From contig JAZUFW010000011.1 in assembly GCA_045640905.1 (NCBI GenBank), forward strand, positions 1-36,361: 36,361 nucleotides of DNA. Direction: 5' to 3'. The notes beneath the pieces were generated by a model that did no database searches, was not told where the DNA came from, and saw nothing but the letters and a program-made list of their open reading frames with translations. Made by a program: the position numbers and the translations under genes. The DNA is from JAILLW01 sp045640905. GTDB lineage: Bacteria; Bacillota; Clostridia; Lachnospirales; Lachnospiraceae. Position 1 is the first letter of the stretch. Each line of letters begins with the position of its first letter. This document shows, one piece after another, positions 24,588-33,423 of this stretch.

Positions 24588-26680
24588 TGGATATTAACAA
24601 GGTACTTTCGGAAGAACTGAATGTCGGAAAGAATCAGATAGATGCGGCAGTAAAGCTTATTGATGAAGGGAATACCATTCCTTTTATCGCCAGATACAGA
24701 AAAGAAGCAACGGGCTCGTTAAATGACGAGGTCCTTAGAAATCTGTACGAAAGATTGCTGTATTTAAGAGCGCTTGAAGAAAAGAAAGAGCAGGTGCTGT
24801 CCTCTATTGAAGAACAGGGGATGCTGACAGAAGAGTTAAAAGAGAAGATCATAAATGCGCAAACCCAGGTGATGGTTGACGATCTGTACAGACCGTATCG
24901 CCCCAAGAGGAAAACCAGAGCTTCCGTGGCAAAGGAAAAGGGCCTGGAAGGCTTGGCAGTGCTTATTCGCATGCAAGAAGTCAAAGAAGATATTTTGTCC
25001 GTAGCCGAAAAGTATGTCAATCCTGACAAGGGTGTCATGAATGTTGAAGAGGCCGTACAGGGAGCACAGGATATTATTGCAGAAGCTGTTTCGGACGAGG
25101 CGGATTACAGAACCTATATACGTAAGGCCACTCTTGATGAAGGCTTTTTGATTACAAAGGCCAAGGATGCCGAAAAAGAGTCCGTATATGAGATGTACTA
25201 TGATTTTGAGGAGCCTTTGAAAAAGGTTGCCGGCCACAGAATTTTGGCCATCAACAGGGGAGAAGATGAAAAGGTTCTTTCGGTAAAAATCAAAGCTCCC
25301 GATGAGAGAAATTTGACGTATCTATGTAAGAACGTAATAACCAAGGACAATAAATATACAAATAAATGCCTCGAAGAGGCTGTAAAAGATGCATATGACA
25401 GACTGATTTTCCCGGCTATAGAACGTGAAATCAGGAATGAACTTACAGAGTTTGCCGAGGACGGTGCAATTGATGTATTCGGCAAAAACTTAAATCAGTT
25501 GCTTTTGCAACCGCCTATTACCGGGAAAACAGTATTGGGTTGGGACCCTGCTTTCAGAACAGGATGTAAACTGGCAGTAGTTGATCCGACCGGAAAAGTG
25601 CTTGATACAAAAGTTATCTTTCCTACGGCACCTCAGAATAAAGTAACCGAGGCAAAGGCCGAATTAAAGAAACTGATAGAAAAGTATGATGTTTCGCTGA
25701 TTAGCTTGGGTAACGGAACGGCGAGTCGCGAATCCGAACAGGTTATTGTCGAACTGATTAAGGAACTTAACAGAAAACTTGAATATGTAATAGTAAACGA
25801 AGCAGGTGCTTCGGTTTATTCTGCGAGCAAATTGGCTACTGAGGAGTTCCCGAATTTTGATGTAGGGCAAAGATCGGCGGCATCCATAGCCAGAAGATTA
25901 CAGGATCCTTTGGCCGAATTGGTAAAGATCGACCCGAAGGCTATCGGAGTCGGACAATACCAACATGATATGAATCAAAAGAAACTTGATGAGACGCTGA
26001 CGGGTGTTGTCGAAGATGTGGTAAATAAGGTCGGAGTTGATTTAAATACAGCATCGTATTCTCTTTTATCATATATTTCGGGTATTTCACTGCCGATTGC
26101 CAAAAGCATAGTGGAATACAGGGAAAAGAACGGCAAGTTTAAAAACAGAGCGGCGCTTATGAAGGTTCCGCGTTTGGGACCTAAAGCTTTTGAACAGTGT
26201 GCCGGATTCCTTCGCATTCTCGACGGTGACAATCCGCTCGATAATACTTCGGTTCATCCCGAGAGCTATGATATAGCTCAAAAAGTCAAGAATATGAATA
26301 TTACCGACGTTAAAAAGGCAGCCAAAGAACTGAATGTCGGAGAAATAACGTTGGAAGATATTATTCGGGAATTGAAAAAACCGAGTCGTGATATCAGAGA
26401 AAGCATGCCACTTCCGATTCTTCGAAGCGACGTACTTGACATGAAGGACCTGAAGGAAGGAATGATCCTTAAAGGAACTGTCAGAAATGTTATTGATTTC
26501 GGAGCTTTTGTAGATATCGGTGTCCATCAGGACGGACTCGTTCACATATCACAGATGTCGGATAAATATATAAAGCATCCCCTTGAAGCTGTTTCCGTAG
26601 GTGACATAGTTGATGTAATGGTGCTTGGGGTGGATACAAATAAAAAGCGTATTTCATTGACAATGAAAATTAATAAATAG
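24587..26680 (+). CDS. tex: Tex-type S1 RNA-binding transcription accessory protein
   Basis: The 697-residue cytoplasmic protein follows Tex order: N-terminal FIARYRKEATGSLNDEVLR, a YqgF-like core (VLGWDPAFRTGCKLAVVD, LGNGTASRESE), helix-hairpin-helix units (SYISGISLPIAKSIVEYR, VPRLGPKAFEQCAGFLRI) and a C-terminal S1 domain (LKGTVRNVIDFGAFVDIGV). Tex binds nucleic acid and affects transcription in several bacteria. Length is near the family norm. Its ATG overlaps the stop of the DUF975 gene by one base, and YcxB follows after 9 bases. Confidence 0.93.
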   Translation: MDINKVLSEELNVGKNQIDAAVKLIDEGNTIPFIARYRKEATGSLNDEVLRNLYERLLYLRALEEKKEQVLSSIEEQGMLTEELKEKIINAQTQVMVDDLYRPYRPKRKTRASVAKEKGLEGLAVLIRMQEVKEDILSVAEKYVNPDKGVMNVEEAVQGAQDIIAEAVSDEADYRTYIRKATLDEGFLITKAKDAEKESVYEMYYDFEEPLKKVAGHRILAINRGEDEKVLSVKIKAPDERNLTYLCKNVITKDNKYTNKCLEEAVKDAYDRLIFPAIEREIRNELTEFAEDGAIDVFGKNLNQLLLQPPITGKTVLGWDPAFRTGCKLAVVDPTGKVLDTKVIFPTAPQNKVTEAKAELKKLIEKYDVSLISLGNGTASRESEQVIVELIKELNRKLEYVIVNEAGASVYSASKLATEEFPNFDVGQRSAASIARRLQDPLAELVKIDPKAIGVGQYQHDMNQKKLDETLTGVVEDVVNKVGVDLNTASYSLLSYISGISLPIAKSIVEYREKNGKFKNRAALMKVPRLGPKAFEQCAGFLRILDGDNPLDNTSVHPESYDIAQKVKNMNITDVKKAAKELNVGEITLEDIIRELKKPSRDIRESMPLPILRSDVLDMKDLKEGMILKGTVRNVIDFGAFVDIGVHQDGLVHISQMSDKYIKHPLEAVSVGDIVDVMVLGVDTNKKRISLTMKINK

Positions 26681-26689
26681 AGGTTTTTT

Positions 26690-27169
26690 ATGGAATTAAA
26701 AATAGAGGTTAAGATAACACCGAATGTGCTGTTTGATTATATGATGCATCACACATATACATCATTTTCGGGAATATTGGGAACTGTTGCGGGACTCTTT
26801 TTAATCATTTGTTTTGCCAAAGGGTTTGGATTCCTGTACCTGATTTTCGGGGTGGTGGTTCTTTGTTATCTTCCCGTTACATTGTTTTTGCGTTCGCGCA
26901 GTCAATATCTTAATACCCCGGCATTTAAAGAGCCGCTCCTTTATACCTTTAATGATGAAGGCGTGACGATTTCGCAGGGAGAGGTATCGGAAAGCCAAAA
27001 GTGGGAGGACATGGTTAAAGCTATTTCGACTTTCAGCAGTATAGTAATCTATACGTCAAAAGTGAATGCATCCATTTTCCCCAAGAAAGATTTGGAGGAC
27101 AAGAGGGCATTACTGATTGAAGCAATCAGCACTCATATGGCCCCTTCAAAGGTAAAGATTCGTGGATAG
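26690..27169 (+). CDS. YcxB-like membrane protein
   Basis: The 159-residue protein has two adjacent hydrophobic segments (about 28-65) and then a soluble domain with LLYTFNDEGVTISQGEVSESQKWEDMVKA and IYTSKVNASIFPKKDL. That is the YcxB-like (PF14317) pattern: G-x-x-x-W-x-x-(I/M), then a strand with a final (F/I)-P-K. Function is unknown. It overlaps tsaE by 8 bases, so it sits firmly inside the operon. ATG 26690 follows GAGG. Confidence 0.72.
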   Translation: MELKIEVKITPNVLFDYMMHHTYTSFSGILGTVAGLFLIICFAKGFGFLYLIFGVVVLCYLPVTLFLRSRSQYLNTPAFKEPLLYTFNDEGVTISQGEVSESQKWEDMVKAISTFSSIVIYTSKVNASIFPKKDLEDKRALLIEAISTHMAPSKVKIRG

Positions 27170-27617
27170 ATTAATAGAAGAATTTGAATCCTTCGGTGCG
27201 GAGGAGACTTTTGAATACGGATACAAACTGGGCAGCAGTGTCACACCTCAAAGCGTGTTTACGCTAATCGGTGACCTGGGTGTCGGAAAAACGGTATTTA
27301 CTCAGGGGTTTGCAAAGGGACTGGGAATTTCGGACAATGTCAACTCTCCGACTTTTACCATTTTGCAGATTTATGATGAAGGAAGGTTGCCGCTGTATCA
27401 TTTTGATGTATACAGAATCGGCGATGTTTCCGAAATGGATGAAATAGGTTTCGATGAATATGTGTATTCGGACGGCGTATCATTAATCGAATGGGCTAAC
27501 CTGATTGAGGAAATTTTGCCGGATAAATATACGCAGATTGAAATATTAAAAGATTTGTCAAAGGGATTTGATTACAGATTAATCAAAGTAACGGAACATG
27601 AAGATAATCGCAATTGA
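27162..27617 (+). CDS. tsaE: tRNA t6A modification ATPase TsaE
   Basis: The 151-residue protein has Walker A GDLGVGKTVF (about 37-46), the switch SPTFTILQIY and YHFDVYRIGD, all typical of TsaE (YjeE). It hydrolyses ATP to reset the TsaB-TsaD complex that makes threonylcarbamoyl-adenosine at tRNA position 37. GTG 27162 is used, 9 bases after AAAGG, overlapping the YcxB gene by 8 bases. It overlaps tsaB by 20 bases, so translation is coupled. tsaC is not in this window. Confidence 0.94.
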   Translation: MDRLIEEFESFGAEETFEYGYKLGSSVTPQSVFTLIGDLGVGKTVFTQGFAKGLGISDNVNSPTFTILQIYDEGRLPLYHFDVYRIGDVSEMDEIGFDEYVYSDGVSLIEWANLIEEILPDKYTQIEILKDLSKGFDYRLIKVTEHEDNRN

Positions 27618-28344
27618 CAGTTCGGGACTGACGGCAACGGTAGCTCTGGCTGAGGATGACAATTTAATAGCGGAATATGATATTCAGTATAAAAAGACTC
27701 ACTCGCAGACATTGCTCCCGATGCTTGATGAGATAAAGAAAATGGTTGAATTGGATTTGACAACGGTAGATGCCGTTGCAATTGCCAAAGGACCGGGCTC
27801 GTTTACGGGACTTCGAATAGGCTCGGCCACGGCCAAAGGCTTGGCGGGGGCACTTGATATTCCCATAATTGAAATAGGGACACTTGAAGGATTGTCCATG
27901 AATATGCTCGGAAGCGATATGCTGATTTGCCCGATGATGGATGCCAGAAGAGGACAGGTTTATTCCGGACTGTATTCGTTTGAATATGAAGGCGATGCAT
28001 TTACTTTGATAACCCATATCGAACAGTGCGCACTGTCGGCTGAGGATATGCTTGAAAAGGTCAAATCCGTTGCTTCGGAATCCGGGAAAAAGATATGCTT
28101 TTTGGGAGACGGAATTCCCGTTTTCAAATCGGTCATTGATGCGAAAATGAATAAGAACGAAATCTTTTTTGCGCCCTGCGGATTTAACAGACAAAGAGCG
28201 GCTGCCTTTATGCCGCTTGCCATGCAGAAACTTCGTCGCGGGGAAACCGTATCCTGCGATGAACATGCACCGACATATTTGCGCCTGTCGCAGGCAGAAC
28301 GTGAGAGAAATGAAGGAATCAGAAACAAAGGCTCTAATTATTAG
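27598..28344 (+). CDS. tsaB: tRNA t6A modification subunit TsaB
   Basis: The 248-residue protein is an ASKHA-fold partner of TsaD. Marks are IIAIDSSGLTATVAL, HSQTLLPMLDEI, AKGPGSFTGLRIG and PMMDARRGQVYSGLY. TsaB has lost catalysis but is needed to hold TsaD. The C-terminal PTYLRLSQAERER is also typical. It overlaps tsaE by 20 and rimI by 35 bases; the latter is long and suggests that rimI is translated only behind tsaB. Confidence 0.95.
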   Translation: MKIIAIDSSGLTATVALAEDDNLIAEYDIQYKKTHSQTLLPMLDEIKKMVELDLTTVDAVAIAKGPGSFTGLRIGSATAKGLAGALDIPIIEIGTLEGLSMNMLGSDMLICPMMDARRGQVYSGLYSFEYEGDAFTLITHIEQCALSAEDMLEKVKSVASESGKKICFLGDGIPVFKSVIDAKMNKNEIFFAPCGFNRQRAAAFMPLAMQKLRRGETVSCDEHAPTYLRLSQAERERNEGIRNKGSNY

Positions 28345-28774
28345 GCCGATGACAAATGAAGATGCCGAAAGAGCGTCCGAACTGGAAAGCATGGTTTTTT
28401 CCATGCCCTGGAAAGCGGATGACTTTTTGGAAATGATAGAGCGCACATATGCGCACTATTTTGTAGCGGTAAAAAATGACACTATTGTCGGAATTATCGG
28501 ACTCAGAGACGTAGCGGGAGAAGGCGAAATATCGAATGTTGCTACACACCCGGATTTTAGGAGACAGAATATTGCTTCGATGCTAATGCAAAGAGCCCTG
28601 GAAGAATGTGACAATCTGGGCATCAGTGATATTACGTTGGAAGTTAGAACCTCGAACAAAGCCGCTATTGCTTTGTACGAAAAATACGGATTCAAAGGCG
28701 AGGGAGTTCGCCCGATTTTTTATGAAAAGCCTCGTGAAGACGCTTTGATAATGTGGAGAAGATTAAATGCTTGA
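28310..28774 (+). CDS. rimI: Ribosomal-protein-alanine acetyltransferase RimI-like
   Basis: The 154-residue GNAT protein fits RimI in length and in the end pattern ALYEKYGFKGEGVRPIFYEKPREDALIM, where RimI has FY...EDA(L/I)VM. RimI acetylates the N-terminus of ribosomal protein S18, though Firmicute versions may have other targets. The acetyl-CoA loop reads RRQNIASML, with N in place of the usual first glycine (RxxGxG/A), a mild oddity. ATG 28310 is likely; GTG 28301 is in frame. Placement between tsaB and tsaD is common and supports the name. Confidence 0.82.
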   Translation: MKESETKALIIRPMTNEDAERASELESMVFSMPWKADDFLEMIERTYAHYFVAVKNDTIVGIIGLRDVAGEGEISNVATHPDFRRQNIASMLMQRALEECDNLGISDITLEVRTSNKAAIALYEKYGFKGEGVRPIFYEKPREDALIMWRRLNA

Positions 28775-29699
28775 TATATGTTTGCTGGGCACAGGCGGAA
28801 TGATGCCTTTACCTTATAGGTTTTTGACATCCATGATGGCCCGCTATAACGGAAAAAGCATATTGATAGATTGCGGAGAAGGCACACAGATAGCCATGCA
28901 CAAAAAAGGCTGGTCACCGAATCCGATAGACGTGATTTGTTTTACGCATTTTCATGCGGATCATATATCCGGACTTCCCGGATTTTTGCTCAGCATGGGT
29001 AACGCGGACAGAAAGGAACCTGTTCTTTTGATAGGACCCAAGGGGCTTGCTCATGTCGTAGCTTCATTGAGGATAATTGCTCCGGAACTTCCGTTTGCGG
29101 TTGATTGTCTGGAACTTAGCGAAAAAGAACATGTCATTGAATTCGATGATTTCAGTATAGTGGCATTCAAAGTTAATCATAATGTGACATGCTACGGATA
29201 TAATATTGAGGTAAAGAGAGCCGGCCGCTTTAATGTGGAAAAGGCTAAAGAACTCGGACTCGAGGTTAAATATTGGAATAAGCTTCAAAAGGGTGAAACC
29301 GTTAAAGTCGGAGGAAAGACCTATACTCCGGATATGGTTATGGGAAGTGAGAGAAAAGGACTTAAGGTTACGTATTGCACGGACACCAGACCTGTTGAGA
29401 ACATTACGGAACACGCCAAAGATGCGGATCTATTTATCTGCGAAGGTATGTACGGCGATCCGGAAATGTATAAGAAGGCCAAGGATAAAAAACATATGAC
29501 CTTTTTGGAAGCCGCATCCATAGCCAAAGAAAGCAATGTAAAGAGATTATGGCTGACTCATTATTCTCCTTCTTTGAGTAAGCCTTCAGACTACGAACAT
29601 TTGGCAAAAAGCATTTTTCCGCCTGCACAGGTATGCAAGGACGGTTGCTCCATAGAACTTTCATTTGAAGACGAGGAAGTCAGTGAAAAAGAGAATTAG
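28767..29699 (+). CDS. rnz: RNase Z-type metallo-beta-lactamase
   Basis: The 310-residue protein has RNase Z order: LLGTGGMMPLPYRFLTS, LIDCGEGTQ, FTHFHADHISGLPG (HxHxDH), VNHNVTCYGY, CTDTRP and LTHYSPSL. The usual HEATF is replaced by CEGMYGD, so one histidine of that motif is missing; the rest of the metal set is intact. RNase Z trims the 3' end of tRNA precursors. It overlaps rimI by 8 bases and the next gene by 17, and lies among t6A genes. A different nuclease role cannot be excluded. Confidence 0.82.
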   Translation: MLDICLLGTGGMMPLPYRFLTSMMARYNGKSILIDCGEGTQIAMHKKGWSPNPIDVICFTHFHADHISGLPGFLLSMGNADRKEPVLLIGPKGLAHVVASLRIIAPELPFAVDCLELSEKEHVIEFDDFSIVAFKVNHNVTCYGYNIEVKRAGRFNVEKAKELGLEVKYWNKLQKGETVKVGGKTYTPDMVMGSERKGLKVTYCTDTRPVENITEHAKDADLFICEGMYGDPEMYKKAKDKKHMTFLEAASIAKESNVKRLWLTHYSPSLSKPSDYEHLAKSIFPPAQVCKDGCSIELSFEDEEVSEKEN

Positions 29700-30258
29700 G
29701 GTTATTGTGATAGTAGCTTGTATGGCCCTGCTGATTTTGGGCTACTACTATTACATATCCAATGTCAGAAACAAAACAATTAAAGAAGAAACTGCCACCC
29801 AGGTGTCGACAGTGTCTAATCTTTTGCTCAAAAACTTTGACAGAGACTATCCTCCGACCCCCAAGGAGGTTATTAAGGCATATGCCGATATTACCGTTGC
29901 GTTTTATATGGAACAGTATAATGACAGCGAGTTTGATGCCTTGGCAGACAAGATACTGGAATTGTATGATGAGGAGTTGGCATCGAATACGGAACACAGT
30001 ACTTATTTGCGTAACCTTAAAGACGAGGTTAGTAATTTTAAGAGTAACGGGACATATGTTTCCAGCTATTCAACCAGTTCCAGCACCGATGTAGATTACT
30101 TTGATCAGGATGGGTATCAATGGGCCAGACTGTATCTTACGTTTACTTTAAAGCAGGGTAAAAATATTTCTTTAACGAAAGAAACATTCATTCTCAGAAA
30201 GGATGATTCCGGACACTGGAAAATTTATGGCTGGGCATTAACACCCACCGAAGAATAA
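29683..30258 (+). CDS. Single-pass membrane protein of unknown function
   Basis: The 191-residue product has a basic start, a hydrophobic segment (about 6-26: VIVIVACMALLILGYYYYI) and an outside part. That part has YPPTPKEVIKAYADITVAFY near 57-76 and ends in a beta-rich RLYLTFTLKQGKNISL...DDSGHWKIYGWAL. The end resembles a small NTF2-like or DUF4878-like fold. GTG 29683 follows AGGA (29674-29677); TTG 29665 is also in frame. It lies inside the run, overlapping rnz by 17 bases and 13 bases before tsaD. I do not recognise the gene. Confidence 0.75.
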   Translation: MKKRIRVIVIVACMALLILGYYYYISNVRNKTIKEETATQVSTVSNLLLKNFDRDYPPTPKEVIKAYADITVAFYMEQYNDSEFDALADKILELYDEELASNTEHSTYLRNLKDEVSNFKSNGTYVSSYSTSSSTDVDYFDQDGYQWARLYLTFTLKQGKNISLTKETFILRKDDSGHWKIYGWALTPTEE

Positions 30259-30271
30259 ACCGGACAGAAAA

Positions 30272-31297
30272 ATGGAAAAAGACATTAAGATATTGGCAAT
30301 AGAAAGCTCCTGCGATGAAACTGCGGCAGCAGTTGTAAAAAACGGACGAGAAGTGTTGTCAAACATAATATATTCACAGATAGCTTTGCATACGGAATAC
30401 GGCGGCGTTGTTCCCGAAATTGCATCTAGAAAGCATGTGGAGAAAATCAATTCGGTCGTTACGAGGGCTCTTTCGGAAAGTAATTGTTCGCTTTCGGATG
30501 TGGATGCCATAGCGGTTACATACGGCCCCGGATTGGTAGGTGCTTTGCTGGTAGGCGTTTCTTACGCCAAATCTTTGGCGTTTGCAAAAGACATACCGCT
30601 GGTGGGCGTTCATCACATTGAAGGCCACATAAGCGCCAATTATATTGAAAATAAAAATTTGGAACCGCCCTTTATCTGCCTCGTGGTATCCGGAGGACAT
30701 TCGCACCTGGTGGTGGTAAAGGATTACGGTGAATATGAAATATTGGGTCGAACAAGAGATGACGCTGCGGGAGAAGCTTTCGACAAAGTGGCCCGTGCTA
30801 TCGGTTTGGGATATCCCGGAGGACCTAAAATTGACAAGGTGTCCAAGGAAGGAAATCCGGAAGCCATACATTTCCCGAGAGCCAAGGTTGAGGACGGAGA
30901 ATACGATTTCAGCTTCAGCGGATTAAAATCTGCGGTATTGAATTATCTCAATCATTGTGAAATGAAGGGGGAACAAATAGTGGTTCCCGATGTCGCCGCT
31001 TCGTTCCAAAAAGCGGTTATAGATGTTTTGGTAGATCATTCAATGGACGCTGTTACCAAATACGGACTAAAGAAGTTTGCCATAGCAGGCGGAGTCGCAT
31101 CAAACTCTTCGCTAAGAAGTGCCTTTGAAAAAAGGTGTGCGGAGAACGGAATTGAATTTTTCCATCCATCACCGGTCTTTTGTACCGATAATGCCGCAAT
31201 GATAGGCGCGGCAGGTTATTACGATTTCATAAAGGGGCGCAGACACGGATATGATTTGAACGCAGTGCCCGCTTTAAAACTCGGAGAGAGAATTTAA
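30272..31297 (+). CDS. tsaD: tRNA N6-threonylcarbamoyladenosine transferase TsaD
   Basis: The 341-residue protein has the catalytic signs of TsaD: ILAIESSCDETAAAVV at the start, PEIASRKHVE, metal motif HHIEGHISAN (about 113-122), VVSGGHSHLV and IAGGVASNSSLR near the end. It adds the threonylcarbamoyl group to A37 of ANN-decoding tRNAs, with TsaB and TsaE. ATG 30272 is at the normal length. It overlaps ispD by one base (TAATG). Confidence 0.97.
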   Translation: MEKDIKILAIESSCDETAAAVVKNGREVLSNIIYSQIALHTEYGGVVPEIASRKHVEKINSVVTRALSESNCSLSDVDAIAVTYGPGLVGALLVGVSYAKSLAFAKDIPLVGVHHIEGHISANYIENKNLEPPFICLVVSGGHSHLVVVKDYGEYEILGRTRDDAAGEAFDKVARAIGLGYPGGPKIDKVSKEGNPEAIHFPRAKVEDGEYDFSFSGLKSAVLNYLNHCEMKGEQIVVPDVAASFQKAVIDVLVDHSMDAVTKYGLKKFAIAGGVASNSSLRSAFEKRCAENGIEFFHPSPVFCTDNAAMIGAAGYYDFIKGRRHGYDLNAVPALKLGERI

Positions 31298-31995
31298 TGA
31301 AAAACACGGCTGTTGTTTTGGCTGCGGGTTCCGGAAAAAGGATGGGATCCGATGTGAAAAAGCAATATATGGAGATAAACGGTAAACCGCTTATTTACTA
31401 TTCTTTAAAAACTTTTGAAGAAAGCTTTATAGATGACATTATTTTGGTTACATCGAAAGAGGATATGGAATACGTACAGAAATGTATCGTTGACAAATTC
31501 GGATTTAAAAAGGTGTCGAAAATTGTCGAGGGCGGAAAAGAAAGATATCATTCCGTATACAATGCACTTTGTGCGATTAATGAGTGTGACTATGTTTATA
31601 TTCATGACGGAGCCAGACCGTGCATTACGCAGGATATTTTGCAACGAGCAGCCGATGCTGTACAAAAATATGACACTGCAGTCATAGGAGTTCCGAGTAA
31701 GGACACCATAAAGATAGTCAATACGGTAGGCTTTGTATCATCCACACCGGATAGAAACCTTTTATGGAATATTCAAACGCCTCAGGTTTTCAGATATGGT
31801 TTGATAAAAGAAGCGTATGACTATGTGCTTGGTAACGAAAAAACTTTGGCAGATGCAAATATAAATATTACCGATGATTCCATGATTATGGAGCTTTTTA
31901 AGAAAACGCCGGTAAAACTGGTTATGGGATCATATGAAAATGTTAAAGTGACTACACCTTCGGATATATTACTTGTAAAGGAGGCTTTGTTATGA
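31297..31995 (+). CDS. ispD: 2-C-methyl-D-erythritol 4-phosphate cytidylyltransferase
   Basis: The 232-residue enzyme is the second committed step of the non-mevalonate isoprenoid route, joining MEP to CTP. Marks are VVLAAGSGKRMGSDVKKQY, VEGGKERYHSVYNAL, IHDGARPCI and TPQVFRYGLIKEAY. Bifunctional IspDF is excluded by length. It is fused in transcription with tsaD (one-base overlap) and overlaps the lipoprotein gene by 4 bases (ATGA). Confidence 0.95.
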   Translation: MKNTAVVLAAGSGKRMGSDVKKQYMEINGKPLIYYSLKTFEESFIDDIILVTSKEDMEYVQKCIVDKFGFKKVSKIVEGGKERYHSVYNALCAINECDYVYIHDGARPCITQDILQRAADAVQKYDTAVIGVPSKDTIKIVNTVGFVSSTPDRNLLWNIQTPQVFRYGLIKEAYDYVLGNEKTLADANINITDDSMIMELFKKTPVKLVMGSYENVKVTTPSDILLVKEALL

Positions 31996-33350
31996 AAAAG
32001 TTTTTAAGCATTATTCTCGTTATGCTTTGCCTTTCAATGATGTTTACCGGATGCCAGAAATTGAAAGAGGAAGATAAGGCCGAAACTAAGAAAGACGATT
32101 CGGATAAAAAGGAAAAGAAAAAAGATAAGAAAGATAAGAAAGAAAAGGAAAAAGAGGATCCTGTCGAATTCAGCGATAATATTCTTATATCCTTTACCTA
32201 CGGCGGCGCCGGCTACGGAGACGCTGCAGATTGCATGGGCGCTGTGGTGTACGTATATACCGACGCGCACGTTGAAACCGAGTTTAATAATGAAATAATA
32301 GATTCCTGCGAACTGTTTTCATATGAGTATGAAGAGGCTCAGAAAGCCGTCAACCTGAAAAGACTCTATAAGATGAAGATAGAAGAGGATATGGAAACGT
32401 GTGACGGAGACTCTACATATTTTCAACTTTATGACAAAAATGATCAGCTTTTGAAATCTGTCGGCGGCTACATGGTTAAGAACGACGAATATTGGGAAAT
32501 GCGGAGTGCTCTGATGGCAGCTTTGCCCATGGAGAGAATCTCGAATGAAATCTATAAGGCAAAAGAGGAATTCAGACTGGAATTATACGGAGAGGAATAT
32601 GGAGACGGTACGGGAGACGGTGATGATGAACTTTACTCCTACAAGATTTTCAATCCCGATTGGGAACGATTTATCAATCCTGACCGCATTATTGAAGGAG
32701 AAGAGTACGGTATTTTCCACTCGTTAACCGTGATCGAGCAGACTCCAAACGATATTACCGATGACTATGAGTGGTTTGAAGATAACGTTCTGTCTCGCCC
32801 TCTTGATGAATGCAATGATATTTTGAGTGTGGACGGCACGTATCTTATTGAACTGGAGGGAGACTATCCGTACAGAACATTGGAAATATATGAAATCACT
32901 CCCGATGGCTTTGTTGATTATGCCGAAGTGGATATTTCCAATTACGTTAATCCCGAAGCCCTTGATCCCGACTGGCCCTTTGTCGAAGAAGGAATTAGAT
33001 ATGCACAGATAGTGGGAGATGTTTTGTATGTAGAGATTTCGCACAATACATATTCCGCATCGGCGCCTACTACGGCATATATTGCCGCTCTGGCCATGGA
33101 CGATTTTGAATTGCTCTGGCTGTCGGAACCGTTGACCGCGAATGCAGACTGCTTTGCCATAGTGGATGATACTATCTTTACGGGCTACGGATTTACTGAT
33201 GAACCTGATTACGTATACGGAATTAACAGATTTACAGGTGAAATTATGGATACTTATCCTGTGAAGACAGGCCCGGATTATTTGATTTATAAAGACGGAA
33301 TGTTATATGTACGTACATATGATATGAATTATTTATATCAGATAGACTGA
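31992..33350 (+). CDS. Secreted lipoprotein with lysine-rich linker and beta-propeller-like repeats
   Basis: The 452-residue product has a lipoprotein signal: MKKFLSIILVMLCLSMMFTGC, with lipobox FTGC and lipidated Cys about 21. A Lys/Glu/Asp linker of about 35 residues (24-58) follows. The body is acidic. Its end shows repeated pieces such as GDVLYVEISHNTY, VDDTIFTGYGF and KDGMLYVRTYDM, as in PQQ-like or YVTN propellers. No known protein is recognised. The last gene of the long run, overlapping ispD by 4 bases, it is followed by a strong terminator. Confidence 0.78.
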   Translation: MKKFLSIILVMLCLSMMFTGCQKLKEEDKAETKKDDSDKKEKKKDKKDKKEKEKEDPVEFSDNILISFTYGGAGYGDAADCMGAVVYVYTDAHVETEFNNEIIDSCELFSYEYEEAQKAVNLKRLYKMKIEEDMETCDGDSTYFQLYDKNDQLLKSVGGYMVKNDEYWEMRSALMAALPMERISNEIYKAKEEFRLELYGEEYGDGTGDGDDELYSYKIFNPDWERFINPDRIIEGEEYGIFHSLTVIEQTPNDITDDYEWFEDNVLSRPLDECNDILSVDGTYLIELEGDYPYRTLEIYEITPDGFVDYAEVDISNYVNPEALDPDWPFVEEGIRYAQIVGDVLYVEISHNTYSASAPTTAYIAALAMDDFELLWLSEPLTANADCFAIVDDTIFTGYGFTDEPDYVYGINRFTGEIMDTYPVKTGPDYLIYKDGMLYVRTYDMNYLYQID

Positions 33351-33352
33351 TG

Positions 33353-33389
33353 AAGGAGTAGGCAATAGCCTACTCCTTTACCTTTTTTT
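33353..33389 (+). terminator. Terminator of the tex-tsa-ispD run
   Basis: AAGGAGTAGGC (33353-33363) pairs perfectly with GCCTACTCCTT (33368-33378) over AATA. T residues follow at 33377-33379 and a longer run at 33383-33389. Confidence 0.88.
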
Positions 33390-33394
33390 ACGTA

Positions 33395-33423
33395 TTGCAT
33401 TTTTCAGACGATTAGTCTATACT
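33395..33423 (+). promoter_or_regulatory. feoAB promoter
   Basis: TTGCAT (33395-33400), 17-bp spacer, TATACT (33418-33423). The -10 lies within the double dyad operator at 33412-33445. Confidence 0.7.

Noticed and set aside
27664..28446. Open frame of about 260 codons on the - strand across tsaB and rimI
   Set aside because: It lies fully opposite tsaB-rimI, which have clear family motifs. It has no ribosome site and a composition rich in rare-looking residues. It is a shadow of the coding strand.
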